Source: Streptomyces pyxinicus
GTDB lineage: Bacteria; Actinomycetota; Actinomycetes; Streptomycetales; Streptomycetaceae
Reading direction: 5' to 3'
NCBI RefSeq assembly: GCF_024753135.1
Contig: NZ_JANUGP010000030.1
Location: 22,470 to 86,469 of the forward strand
Length of the DNA stretch: 64,000 nt
Shown: piece by piece, positions 42,101 to 50,285 of the stretch
How positions within the stretch are numbered: the stretch's first letter is position 1
How the letters are laid out: every line of letters begins with the position of its first letter
The notes under the pieces: model-generated
What the model saw: only the letters and a program-made list of their open reading frames with translations
What the model was told of the DNA's origin: nothing
Databases searched by the model: none
Made by a program: the position numbers and the translations under genes

Positions 42101-42909
42101 CGACGTCCACGGACGCGGCGCGGGAGCCGGTGGAGGTGCTGTCGCTGCGCGGCGACCTCGCCTTCGAGGACGTGCGCTTCGCCTACGGCGCCGAGGAGGA
42201 GGCGCTGACCGGGATCGACCTCACGATCCCGGCCGGGCAGACGGTCGCGTTCGTCGGCGAGACCGGCGCCGGCAAGTCGACGCTGGTCAAGCTGGTCGCG
42301 CGGTTCTACGACCCGACCGGCGGCCGGGTCACGGCCGACGGCACGGACCTGCGGGAGCTGGACCTCACCTCCTACCGGCACCGGCTCGGGGTCGTGCCGC
42401 AGGAGGCGTACCTGTTCCCCGGCACCGTCCGGGACGCCATCGCCTACGGCCGCCCCGACGCGAGTGACGCCGAGGTGGAGGCGGCGGCGCGCGCGGTCGG
42501 CGCCCACGAGGTGATCGCCACGCTGGAGGGCGGCTACCTGCACGAGGTCGCCGAGCGGGGCCGCAACCTCTCGGCGGGCCAGCGCCAGCTGATCGCGCTG
42601 GCCCGCGCGGAACTCGTCAACCCCGACATCCTGCTCCTCGACGAGGCCACGGCCGCGCTCGACCTGGCCACCGAGGCCCAGGTCAACCAGGCCACCGACC
42701 GGCTCGCGGGCCGTCGTACCACGCTGGTCGTCGCCCACCGCCTGACCACCGCGGCCCGCGCCGACCGGGTGGTCGTGATGGACCACGGCCGGGTCGTGGA
42801 GGACGGTACCCACGAGGCGCTGCTGGCCCGCGAGGGCCGCTACGCCGAGCTGTGGCGGACCTTCGTGGGCGGCGCCGAGCCGGAGGAGCCGGTGGGCGCG
42901 CTGGGCTGA
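39190..42909 (+). CDS. Fused heterodimer-type ABC exporter (TMD-NBD-TMD-NBD)
   Basis: The 1239-residue protein joins two half-exporters, each with six membrane helices and a nucleotide-binding domain, by an acidic linker (about residues 575-655). NBD1 has Walker A GSSGSGKST (about 369-377), LSGGQRQ and Walker B LLVLDDATSAVD, where Asp replaces the catalytic Glu. NBD2 has GETGAGKST (about 1023), LSAGQRQ in place of LSGGQ, and a complete LLLDEATAALD. One degenerate and one active ATP site is the hallmark of heterodimeric exporters such as TM287/288; here both halves are one chain. The substrate is unknown; lipids or drugs are typical. GTG 39190 follows GGGAGG. Confidence 0.92.
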   Translation: MADERGWVRRLAGYAWRYPKDVVLALGASLAGMAVLAVVPLITKVIIDDVIGDHSRDMAPWAGALLGAAVLVYGLAYVRRYYGGRLALDVQHDLRTEMYGSITRLDGRRQDELSTGQVVGRATSDLQLIQGLLFMLPMTIGNVLLFLISLVIMAWLSPPLTLVALAVAPAIGWIARRSRSRLHPATWYAQAQAAAVAGVVDGAVSGVRVVKGFGQEEQETGKLREVGRRLFAGRLRTIRLNSRYTPALQAVPALGQVAMLALGGWLAVRGHITLGTFVAFSTYLAQLVSPVRMLAVVLTVGQQARAGTERVLELIDTEPVLRDGTRTLPADAPATVEFDDVSFGYEGGPQVLDGLSLEIRSGETLAVVGSSGSGKSTLSLLLPRFYDVGRGAVLVGGHDVRELTLDSLRAAIGLVPEDSFLFSDTVRANIAYGRPDAGQEEIEAAARAAQADRFIAELPEGYDTKVGEQGLTLSGGQRQRVALARALLSDPRLLVLDDATSAVDARVEHEIHEALTHVMRGRTTLLIAHRRSTLNLADRIAVLDGGRLADLGTHEELQARCALYRRLLTDPDELGGVSPGHDRPAEPVEDTTVREELDAEFDAERGVTPRLWTGDRAPRDPALGGSPATPALLAQVEALPPATDTPDVDEGRAVLPEDSYGLRRLLRGFGAPLLVSLLLVAVDAGAGLLLPVLIRHGIDQGVTRTALGAVWAASLLGLLTVLVQWAAQTGETRMTGRTGERVLYTLRLKIFAQLQRLGLDYYERELTGRIMTRMTTDVDALSTFLQTGLVTAFVSVVTFFGIMVALLVIDLQLALVVFATLPPLVVATYFFRRASVKAYQLARERVSAVNADLQESVAGLRIVQAFRREGEGLRRFTGRSADYRAARVRGQWLISVYFPFVQLLSSVAAAAVLVTGAGRVEAATLTTGALVAYLLYIDLFFAPVQQLSQVFDGYQQATVSLGRIQELLREPTSTDAAREPVEVLSLRGDLAFEDVRFAYGAEEEALTGIDLTIPAGQTVAFVGETGAGKSTLVKLVARFYDPTGGRVTADGTDLRELDLTSYRHRLGVVPQEAYLFPGTVRDAIAYGRPDASDAEVEAAARAVGAHEVIATLEGGYLHEVAERGRNLSAGQRQLIALARAELVNPDILLLDEATAALDLATEAQVNQATDRLAGRRTTLVVAHRLTTAARADRVVVMDHGRVVEDGTHEALLAREGRYAELWRTFVGGAEPEEPVGALG

Positions 42910-43024
42910 GCGGCCCGGGCCGACGCGCCCCGCTGACGGTCGTGCAACCATCCGACACAGCCGCGCGTCCGTACATCAGTACGGTGATCGGGGGAATGTT
43001 CGCGTGGCAGGGGAGGCGGCAGTG

Positions 43025-43414
43025 GTGCGAGAGGCGATACGGCGGCGGCTGGCGCTCGGCGCGGCCGTGCTGGCCGTGTCCGGGGTGTTCGCCCTCGGCA
43101 CGGCGGGCGTCGCCCAGGCCGCCACGTCCGAGTCCTGCACGGGCCGGCAGGTGCGCACCCTGGCGTTCCGCACCGGCGTCACCCACGTCTACAAGCGGGA
43201 CGGCTATGTCTGCGCCGTCACCGTCCCCCGGCGTCCCGGAGCCGCCCAGACCATGGCCGTCAGCGTCCAGGCCCGCGGCAACCGCCCGGTCGTGGACAAG
43301 GGCCGCTACAAGCACCAGGCCGGCCCGGTCACCGTGCACGCCGGCCACCGCTGCGTCTGGATCAAGGGGACGGTGGGCCGCTACTCGGTCAGCACGGGCT
43401 GGGTTCTGTGCTGA
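43025..43414 (+). CDS. Small secreted Cys-containing protein, unknown function
   Basis: This protein of about 129 residues has a signal peptide (RRRLALGAAVLAVSGVFALG, cleavage near AQA). The mature domain of about 93 residues contains four cysteines (SESC, GYVC, HRC, GWVLC end), which would allow two disulfides. Tyr and Val spacing suggests a small beta fold. No family is recognised. GGGGAGG eight bases before GTG 43025 decides the start; upstream GTGs at 43004 and 43022 are possible. It lies alone between the ABC exporter and a secreted peptidase. Confidence 0.65.
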   Translation: MREAIRRRLALGAAVLAVSGVFALGTAGVAQAATSESCTGRQVRTLAFRTGVTHVYKRDGYVCAVTVPRRPGAAQTMAVSVQARGNRPVVDKGRYKHQAGPVTVHAGHRCVWIKGTVGRYSVSTGWVLC

Positions 43415-43526
43415 CCGCCCCGCCTGTGCCCTGACTTACGCTCAAGTACCCCTGGTGTGGCAGCTGTTGCTGGGATAGCTTCCGGCGTACATCCGTCTCA
43501 CATCTGTCTCACAGGGGAGAGCGCGC

Positions 43527-44951
43527 ATGCGCAAGGTGCTCAGATGGCTGCTGGCGTTCACCGTGCTCATAGGCGCGTTGAGCACGGCGGGCGCGGCCAC
43601 CGCCGCACAGTCCGGGCCCACCGACATCAAGGACCGGCTCCTGGCGATCCCGGGCATGAGCCTGATCGAGGAGAAGCCCTACCCCGGCTACCGGTTCTTC
43701 GTCCTGAACTACACCCAGCCGATCGACCACCGGCACCCGGACCGCGGCACCTTCCAGCAGCGGATCACCGTGCTGCACAAGGACACCAGCCGCCCGACGG
43801 TCCTCTACACCGGCGGCTACAACGTCTCCACCACGCCCTCGCGCCGCGAGCCCACCCAGATCGTGGACGGCAACCAGGTCTCCCTGGAATACCGCTACTT
43901 CACCCCGTCCCGGCCCGCGCCGGCCGACTGGTCCAAGCTCGACATCCGGCAGGCGGCCGACGACGAACACCGGGTGTTCACCGCGCTGAAGCCCATCTAC
44001 TCCGCCAACTGGCTCACCACCGGCGGCTCCAAGGGCGGCATGACGGCCACCTACTACGAGCGCTTCCACCCGCGCGACATGGACGGCGTCGTCGCCTACG
44101 TCGCCCCCAACGACGTGGTGAACAAGGAGGACTCGGCCTACGACCGCTTCTTCACCCGCGTCGGCACCAAGGAGTGCCGGGACCGGCTGAACGCCGTACA
44201 GCGCGAGGCGCTGGTGCGCCGGGCGCCGCTGGAGAAGAAGTACGCGCGGTACGCGGCCGACAACGGCTACACCTTCGACACCATCGGCAGCCTGGACCGG
44301 GCGTACGAGGCCGTCGTCCTCGACTACGTCTGGGGCTTCTGGCAGTACAGCCTGCTGGCCGACTGCGACACCGTCCCGGCGCACGCGGCCACCGCGAGCG
44401 ACGACGAGATCTGGAACTCGGTCGACACCATCTCCGGCTTCTCCGCCTACACCGACCAGGGCCTGGAGACGTACACCCCGTACTACTACCAGGCCGGCAC
44501 CCAACTGGGCGCCCCCACCATCCACTTCCCGCGCATCGAGCGGGGGCTGATCCGCTACGGCTACCAGCCGCCGCGCAACTTCGTGCCGCGCTCCATCCCG
44601 ATGCGCTTCCAGGACGGGGCCATGCGGGACGTGGACAGCTGGGTCCGGCACCACGCCACGCACATGCTCTACGTGTACGGCCAGAACGACCCCTGGGGCT
44701 CGGAGCGCTTCCGGCTCGGCGCGGGCGCCCGTGACTCCTACGTCTTCACCGCGCCCGGCATGAACCACGGCGCGAACGTGGCCGGCCTGGTCCCCGACCA
44801 GAAGGCCCTCGCCACCGCCCGCATCCTCGCGTGGGCGGGCGTCGCCCCGAAGGCCGTCCAGGCCGACCCGTCGGCGGCCCGGCCGCTGGCCCGCTACGAC
44901 GCGAAGCTCGACGTCCGCGACGTGGAACGCGAGCCGGCCCTGCGCCCGTGA
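43527..44951 (+). CDS. Secreted S37-family (PS-10) tripeptidyl aminopeptidase
   Basis: This 474-residue exoenzyme has a short signal peptide (LRWLLAFTVLIGALSTAGAA, cleavage near ATA) and the serine peptidase fold of MEROPS S37. The nucleophile is in TGGSKGGMTATYYER (Ser near residue 169), YGQNDPWGSERF supplies the Asp, and PGMNHGANVAGL supplies the His. Such enzymes release tripeptides from N-termini after endoproteases have acted, so it may work downstream of the M4 protease encoded 7 kb away. The ATG follows GGGGAGAG. It is monocistronic. Confidence 0.9.
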   Translation: MRKVLRWLLAFTVLIGALSTAGAATAAQSGPTDIKDRLLAIPGMSLIEEKPYPGYRFFVLNYTQPIDHRHPDRGTFQQRITVLHKDTSRPTVLYTGGYNVSTTPSRREPTQIVDGNQVSLEYRYFTPSRPAPADWSKLDIRQAADDEHRVFTALKPIYSANWLTTGGSKGGMTATYYERFHPRDMDGVVAYVAPNDVVNKEDSAYDRFFTRVGTKECRDRLNAVQREALVRRAPLEKKYARYAADNGYTFDTIGSLDRAYEAVVLDYVWGFWQYSLLADCDTVPAHAATASDDEIWNSVDTISGFSAYTDQGLETYTPYYYQAGTQLGAPTIHFPRIERGLIRYGYQPPRNFVPRSIPMRFQDGAMRDVDSWVRHHATHMLYVYGQNDPWGSERFRLGAGARDSYVFTAPGMNHGANVAGLVPDQKALATARILAWAGVAPKAVQADPSAARPLARYDAKLDVRDVEREPALRP

Positions 44952-45003
44952 CCCGGCTCCGCCGCGTGGCCCCGGCTCCCGGGGCCACGCGGCGGACCGG
45001 GCG

Positions 45004-46878
45004 TCACGATTCGTGCGCCGGGTACGTCTCGTACGACAGGCCGTGCCCGACCGGGTACAGCACCCGCGCCGGGTCGTCGGCCCGCTGCACCGGCACCGGC
45101 AGCTTCCCGCGCGGTGCCACGCGTCCGGCGATCACCCTTGCCGCGGCCCGGAGTTCGACGTCCGTCCAGCAGTAGGTGGCCAGACAGGCCTGCACGAAGG
45201 GGAGTTGGGCCACGTCGTACGGGTTGCGCACGGCCACCGCCACCACCGGCCGGCCCGTCGCCACCAGCTGTTCCACCAGCGCCCGCTGGGAGTTGCCCGC
45301 CGTCACGTTGTACGTCGCCACGACCACCGCGTCCGCGTCCCCGGCCGCCGCGACCGCCTTGCTGATCGTCGCGGCCGAGGGGGCGGTGCCGGTGGAGAGG
45401 GCCGTGGCGGTGAAGCCCAGCTCGGTGAGCGCGCCGGCCAGGACTCCGGTGGGCGGCCCGGTGGTGCCGGTGGGGGAGGCCGGGTCGGCGCCGACCACCA
45501 GGACGCGGCGGGAGGCGCGGCGGTGCAGCGGCAGCAGATCGTCCTCGTTGACCAGCAGGGTCGTGGTCCGCTCGGCGATCCGGTCGGCGGCCTCCCGGTG
45601 GGCCCGGGTGCCCACCGCCCGGTCCACGCCCGCCGCGCTGACGTACGGGGCGCCCGGCTCGTCGAGGAGTCCGAGCCGGGCCTTCAGCCGCAGGACGCGC
45701 AGGATCGATTCGTCGAGCCGGGCCTCGGTCAGCTCGCCGCCCTGGACCGCGCTCAGCACCGCGTGCCAGGCCACGTCGATGGACGGCGGGTTGAGCAGCT
45801 GGTCGACACCGGCCTTGAGCGCCAGCACCGGCACCCGGTCGTCGCCGTACTTCGTGCGCACGCCCTGCATGCCGAGCGAGTCGGTGATCACCACGCCGTC
45901 GTAGCCGAGTTCGCCGCGCAGGATGCCGGTGACGATCGGGTGGGACAGTGTGGCCGGGTCGCCGGAGCCGTCCAGGCCCGGGAACTGGATGTGCGCGGTC
46001 ATGATCGAGTCGATGCCGGCCTGGATCGCGGCCCGGAACGGCACCGCGTCCAGCGTCTCCCACAGCTCCCGGCTGTGCGTGATGACCGGGAAGCCGTAGT
46101 GGCTGTCGACGGCGGTGTCCCCGTGGCCCGGGAAGTGCTTGGCGGTCGCCGCGACCCGCGCCGACTGGTACCCCGCCACCTCGGCGGCGACCAGGCCGGC
46201 CACCGCGTCCGGGTCGGCGCCGAAGGACCGCACGCCGATGACCGGGTTGGCCGGGTTGACGTTCACGTCGGCGTCGGGGGAGTAGTCCTGGTTGACGCCC
46301 ATCGCGCGCAGCTCGGTGCCCGAGATCCGGCCCAGCGCTCGGGCGTCGGAGCGGGAGCCGCCGGCGCCGAGCGCCATCGCGCCGGGCAGCAGCGTCGCGG
46401 GCGTCCCGATCCGGCAGACGGCCCCGTGCTCCTGGTCGGTGGCGATGAGCAACGGCAGCCCGCGCGGCTGTGCCAGGGAGACGCGCTGGAGGCCGTTGGA
46501 CAGGTCCGCGATCTGGTGCGGGTCGCGGGTGTTGTGCGCCCAGGTGAAGTAGATGATCCCGCCGACCCGGTACCTCTCGACCAGTTCGGCGGCGGTGCGG
46601 ACGCCCAGCTCCTGGAGGTTGGCGTCGACGTCGGCCTGGTCGGGGGCGGTGGCGGAGTGGCCGTAGGCCCGCGTCACGAAGAGTTGGCCGACCTTCTCCT
46701 CCAGCGTCATCCGGGAGACCAGGGCGCGCAGCCTGCGGTCGTCGTGCGGGGCGGCACTGGCGGTCGCCGGTACGGACAGCGCGGCGGTGAGACCCGCGGT
46801 CGCGGCGAGGACGGCACGTCTGGACGGCCGTGCGGTGTCTACGGTGCTTCCCGTGCTTCCCGTGCTGGTGTCGGGCAC
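45004..46878 (-). CDS. Tat-exported GH3 beta-N-acetylglucosaminidase (NagZ-like)
   Basis: This 624-residue glycosidase has a twin-arginine signal (RPSRRAVLAATAGLTAALSV). The barrel contains KHFPGHGDTAVDSH, exactly the K-H-F-P-G-H-G-x4-D-S-H motif that marks GH3 N-acetylglucosaminidases and carries the Asp-His acid/base dyad. The nucleophile Asp is in VVITDSLGMQG. A second alpha/beta domain follows (about 430-620), as in longer secreted members. It should remove GlcNAc from chitin or peptidoglycan fragments, complementing the GH20 enzyme. GTG 46878 follows AAGGAG. The gene is co-directional with the epimerase-like gene upstream. Confidence 0.92.
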   Translation of the reverse strand: MPDTSTGSTGSTVDTARPSRRAVLAATAGLTAALSVPATASAAPHDDRRLRALVSRMTLEEKVGQLFVTRAYGHSATAPDQADVDANLQELGVRTAAELVERYRVGGIIYFTWAHNTRDPHQIADLSNGLQRVSLAQPRGLPLLIATDQEHGAVCRIGTPATLLPGAMALGAGGSRSDARALGRISGTELRAMGVNQDYSPDADVNVNPANPVIGVRSFGADPDAVAGLVAAEVAGYQSARVAATAKHFPGHGDTAVDSHYGFPVITHSRELWETLDAVPFRAAIQAGIDSIMTAHIQFPGLDGSGDPATLSHPIVTGILRGELGYDGVVITDSLGMQGVRTKYGDDRVPVLALKAGVDQLLNPPSIDVAWHAVLSAVQGGELTEARLDESILRVLRLKARLGLLDEPGAPYVSAAGVDRAVGTRAHREAADRIAERTTTLLVNEDDLLPLHRRASRRVLVVGADPASPTGTTGPPTGVLAGALTELGFTATALSTGTAPSAATISKAVAAAGDADAVVVATYNVTAGNSQRALVEQLVATGRPVVAVAVRNPYDVAQLPFVQACLATYCWTDVELRAAARVIAGRVAPRGKLPVPVQRADDPARVLYPVGHGLSYETYPAHES

Positions 46879-47016
46879 GTGCGCTCCTTCCAGAGGAGAA
46901 CCGCTGAAGGAAACTTCCGAGGAGTCACGAATATCCGGGAAGTTTCTTTCCGTCAAGGGAACGCACAGTACCCGCGCCAGGGCCGCCACCGGCGCAAGGC
47001 AGGAGGCGCGCCGGGG

Positions 47017-47817
47017 CTACGCCGCCTCGCCCAGCAGCCGCACCAGGTGCTCCCGGCCCGCGCCCAGCAGCTCCGGGAGCGGGGCGGCGTCCTCGTACCA
47101 GCGCTTCTCGTACTCCCAGCACAGCCAGCCGTCCCAGCCCTGCCGGGAGAGGACGTCCACGCACTCGGTGAGCGGCAGCGCGCCCGCGCCGAGCGGCAGC
47201 GGGGTGCGGTCCTCGGCCGAGGCGATGTCCTTGACCTGCACATAGCCGAGGTGCGGGGCGAGGGCCGCGTAGGTCTCCGCGGGCTGCTCGCCGCCCAGCC
47301 AGGGGTGCATGACGTCCCACAGCGCGCCCACCTGACGGTGCCCGACCGGGCCGAGGATGCGGATCACGTCGGCGCCGGTGCGGTGCGAGTCGTGGGTCTC
47401 CAGCAGGATGCGCACACCGAGCGCGGCGGCGTCCTCGGCGGCACTGCCCAGCCGCCGGGCGGCCACCGCGTCGGCCTCCTCCCGGGGCCGGTCGGGGTCG
47501 CCGCCGGGGAAGACCCGCACGAACGGCGCGCCGAGGTCGTGCGCCAGTTGCAGGAGGGCCCGCAGCTCCGCCAGCACCGGGGCGTCGTCGCCGGGCGCCG
47601 CCACGCGCACGTACCCGGCGAGGCCCAGCAGCGCGATCCCGGAGCCCTCGAACAGGGCGGCGGCGTCGGCGCGGGCGGCAGGGGCGAGGCCCGGGTGCAC
47701 CGGTTCCTCGGGATGGGCGCGCAGCTCCACACCGTGGTAGCCGTGCTCGGTCGCGAGCGCGAGGACGTCGGGCAGGGGCAGGCCGGGGACACCGAGGGTG
47801 GAGAACGCGAGCTTCAT
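47017..47817 (-). CDS. Sugar phosphate isomerase/epimerase (AP-endonuclease-2 TIM barrel)
   Basis: The 266-residue protein starts MKLAFSTLGVPGLPLPDVLA and has the xylose-isomerase-like TIM barrel with metal ligands in LLETHDSHRTGADV, GALWDVMHPWL, YVQVKDI and LCWEYEKRW. These enzymes isomerise or epimerise keto-sugars or inosose-like compounds. It is about 140 bp upstream of the GH3 gene on the same strand and may act on sugars released by it, but the substrate is unknown. ATG 47817 is chosen; GTG two codons earlier is also possible. Confidence 0.8.
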   Translation of the reverse strand: MKLAFSTLGVPGLPLPDVLALATEHGYHGVELRAHPEEPVHPGLAPAARADAAALFEGSGIALLGLAGYVRVAAPGDDAPVLAELRALLQLAHDLGAPFVRVFPGGDPDRPREEADAVAARRLGSAAEDAAALGVRILLETHDSHRTGADVIRILGPVGHRQVGALWDVMHPWLGGEQPAETYAALAPHLGYVQVKDIASAEDRTPLPLGAGALPLTECVDVLSRQGWDGWLCWEYEKRWYEDAAPLPELLGAGREHLVRLLGEAA

Positions 47818-48086
47818 GGGCACCGAACGTACCCGCCCTCGGCCGGGTCATGCGGGGCGACAGGCGCCGGATCGGCTCCCGGTCCCGCCGGCGGCCGTGA
47901 AGCCCCCGTGACGCCGGTGACGTCCCGGCCACGCCCCGGCGACATCCCGCCCCGGACCGTCATGGCTTGGCCAAGCCCATGCCGCGCGTTGTCCGCCTGT
48001 TCACCGCCCGCCCCTGCCGCCGCCCGCCCCGCCGGGCGCAGAGTGATGCCGGTCCGGTCCGCGAGACCGCTCAAGAAGGGGCATTC

Positions 48087-49514
48087 ATGGCCGAGTTGAC
48101 GCGTCGCAGACTCCTGGGTTCGGCCGCCGGCGCGCTGGGAGGCGCGGCGGCCCTCTCCCTCCTCCCGCCCAGCGTCCAGAAGGCGGTCGCCGCCGGTCCG
48201 CCCCGGCACCGCTCGCTGCGCGACATCGAACACGTCGTCCTGCTGATGCAGGAGAACCGGTCGTTCGACCACTACTTCGGGACACTCTCCGGTGTCCGGG
48301 GCTTCGCCGACCCGGACGCCCTGAAGCTGGACACCGGGCGCAGCGTCTTCTACCAGCCCGACGCCGTGAACCCCAAGGGGTACCTGCTCCCCTTCCACCT
48401 CGACACCCACACCACCAGCGCCCAGGCCATCCCCTCCACCAGCCACGCCTGGTCGGTGCAGCACGAGGCGTGGAACGGCGGCCGGATGGACCGCTGGCTG
48501 CCGGCCCACCGCAAGGCCGACGGCGTCAACGGCCCGTACGTGATGGGTTACTACACCCGCGAGGACATCCCGTTCCAGTTCGCCCTCGCCGAGACCTTCA
48601 CCGTCTGCGACCACTACTTCTGCTCGGTGTTCGGGCCCACCTGGCCCAACCGGCTGATGTGGATGACCGGTTCGATCGACCCGGGCGGCACCCTGGGCGG
48701 CCCGGTCACCAGCAACAAGGCGCCGACGCCGTACCGCTGGACGACGTACGCCGAACGGCTCCAGGCGGCCGGGGTGAGCTGGAAGGTGTACCAGCAGGAC
48801 GACGACTACGGCTGCAACATGCTGGAGCAGTTCGCCGCGTTCAAGGGCGCGCAGCCGGGCTCCGACCTCTACGAGCGCGGGGTGCGCCCGCAGCCGGAGG
48901 GCACCTTCGAGGACGACGCCCGCAACGACCGGCTCCCGGCGGTCAGCTGGATCATGCCGACCAGCTACCAGTCGGAACACCCGGACTACCTGCCCGCCGC
49001 CGGCGCCGACTTCGTGGCGTCGAAGATCGAGGCCATCGCGTCCAACCCCAAGGTGTGGCGCAAGACCGCGTTCCTCCTCAACTACGACGAGAACGACGGC
49101 CTGTTCGACCACGTGCCCCCGCCCACCCCGCCGGCCGGCACACCGGACGAGTTCATCGGCGGCCTGCCCATCGGCGGCGGCTTCCGGGTGCCCGCGATCA
49201 TCGTCTCGCCCTGGACCGTGGGCGGCTGGGTCGCCACCGAGACCTTCGACCACACCTCGGCACTCCAGTTCCTGGAGCGCTTCACGGGCGTCGAGGAACC
49301 CAACGTCAGCGACTGGCGCCGGGCCGCCTTCGGCGACCTCACCAGCGCCTTCCGCTTCTCCGCCGGCCGGCCCCGGCCGCCGCGCCTGCCGCAGGACACG
49401 GCGGCCCAGCTGGAGAAGGCCAAGGAGGAGGTGGCGACGCTGCCCAAGCCGACCCTCCCCGGCGCCGACCAGACCTTCCCGCACCAGGAGCACGGCCACC
49501 GGCCGCACCGGTAG
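48087..49514 (+). CDS. Tat-exported phospholipase C / acid phosphatase-type phosphoesterase
   Basis: This 475-residue protein has a twin-arginine signal (TRRRLLGSAAGALGGAAALS) and the bacterial phospholipase C family core: IEHVVLLMQENRSFDHYFGT with the Glu-Asn metal and nucleophile region, TWPNRLMWMTGS, SEHPDYLPAAGADFVASKIE, and LLNYDENDGLFDHVPPP with Asp and His ligands. It should hydrolyse phospholipids or other phosphodiesters after export in folded form. AAGAAGGGG lies just before the ATG. Its 3' end faces the LacI gene, separated by the tandem repeat array. Confidence 0.92.
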   Translation: MAELTRRRLLGSAAGALGGAAALSLLPPSVQKAVAAGPPRHRSLRDIEHVVLLMQENRSFDHYFGTLSGVRGFADPDALKLDTGRSVFYQPDAVNPKGYLLPFHLDTHTTSAQAIPSTSHAWSVQHEAWNGGRMDRWLPAHRKADGVNGPYVMGYYTREDIPFQFALAETFTVCDHYFCSVFGPTWPNRLMWMTGSIDPGGTLGGPVTSNKAPTPYRWTTYAERLQAAGVSWKVYQQDDDYGCNMLEQFAAFKGAQPGSDLYERGVRPQPEGTFEDDARNDRLPAVSWIMPTSYQSEHPDYLPAAGADFVASKIEAIASNPKVWRKTAFLLNYDENDGLFDHVPPPTPPAGTPDEFIGGLPIGGGFRVPAIIVSPWTVGGWVATETFDHTSALQFLERFTGVEEPNVSDWRRAAFGDLTSAFRFSAGRPRPPRLPQDTAAQLEKAKEEVATLPKPTLPGADQTFPHQEHGHRPHR

Positions 49515-49577
49515 AACCCCGGCCGGAGAGGGCGCCGAGGCAACCGAAGGACACCGTTTCCCCTCCGGCGCCCGCTC

Positions 49578-50285
49578 CGCGTCAAGCGCGAGCCCCCTCA
49601 TCCCCGGGGCGCCGTCGCGGAGCCCCGCACCATCAACTCCTCCCGCACCGAGGTGATCCCGCCCGGTGGTGGCTCCTCGCGGCCCGTGGCGATGCGGCCC
49701 GCCCGCGCCCCCGCCTCCGCGAGGGGGACCCGGACGGTCGTCAGGGCCGGTACCGCGTCAGGCGCGAGCCCCCTCACCCCCGGGGCGCCGCCGCGGAGCC
49801 CCGCACCATCAACTCCCCCCCCCCCGCACCGAGGCGATCCCGCCCGGCGGTGGCTCCTCGCGGCCCGTGGCGATGCGGCCCGCCCGCGCCCCCGCCTCCG
49901 CGAGGGGGGGGCCGGACGGGGGTCAGGGCCGGTACCGCGTCAAGCGCGAGCCCCCTCACCCCCGGGGCGCCGCCGCGGAGCCCCGCACCATCAACTCCCC
50001 GCGCACCGAGGCGATCCCGCCCGGTGGTGGCTCCTCGCGGCCCGTGGCGATGCGGCCCGCCCGGGCGCCCGCCTCCGCGAGGGGGGCCGGACGGGGGTCA
50101 GGGCCGGTGCGCGTCAAGCGCGAGCCCCCTCACCTCCGGGGCGCCGCCGCGGAGCCCCGCACCATCAACTCCCCGCGCACCGAGGTAATCCCGCCCGGCG
50201 GTGGCTCCTCGCGGCCCATGGCGATGCGGCCCGCCCGGGCGCCCGCCTCCGCGAGGGGGAGCCGGACGGTCGTCAGGGCCGGTAC
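49578..50285. repeat. Tandem array: four copies of the 3' end of the LacI gene
   Basis: Four head-to-tail units of about 176 bp start at 49578, 49754, 49936 and 50110, each opening with CGCGTCA. The last unit comprises the final 52 codons of the intact LacI gene (50130-50285) plus 20 bp of 3' flank; the other three lie beyond the stop. By eye the units are over 90% identical, differing by point changes and homopolymer length (a C run near 49820 and a G run near 49908). CGCGTC occurs at every junction, which suggests slippage or unequal exchange at microhomology. Indels break the frame in the extra units. Confidence 0.95.

Noticed and set aside
38998..42951. A 1317-codon minus-strand frame over the ABC exporter
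   Set aside because: Same reason: it is a GC-frame shadow of the exporter gene, rich in Gln, Gly and Arg, with no family motif.
49578..50285. Interpretation of the 176-bp repeats as a CRISPR array or REP element cluster
   Set aside because: There are no unique spacers, the unit is far too long, and each unit is recognisably the LacI 3' coding sequence.
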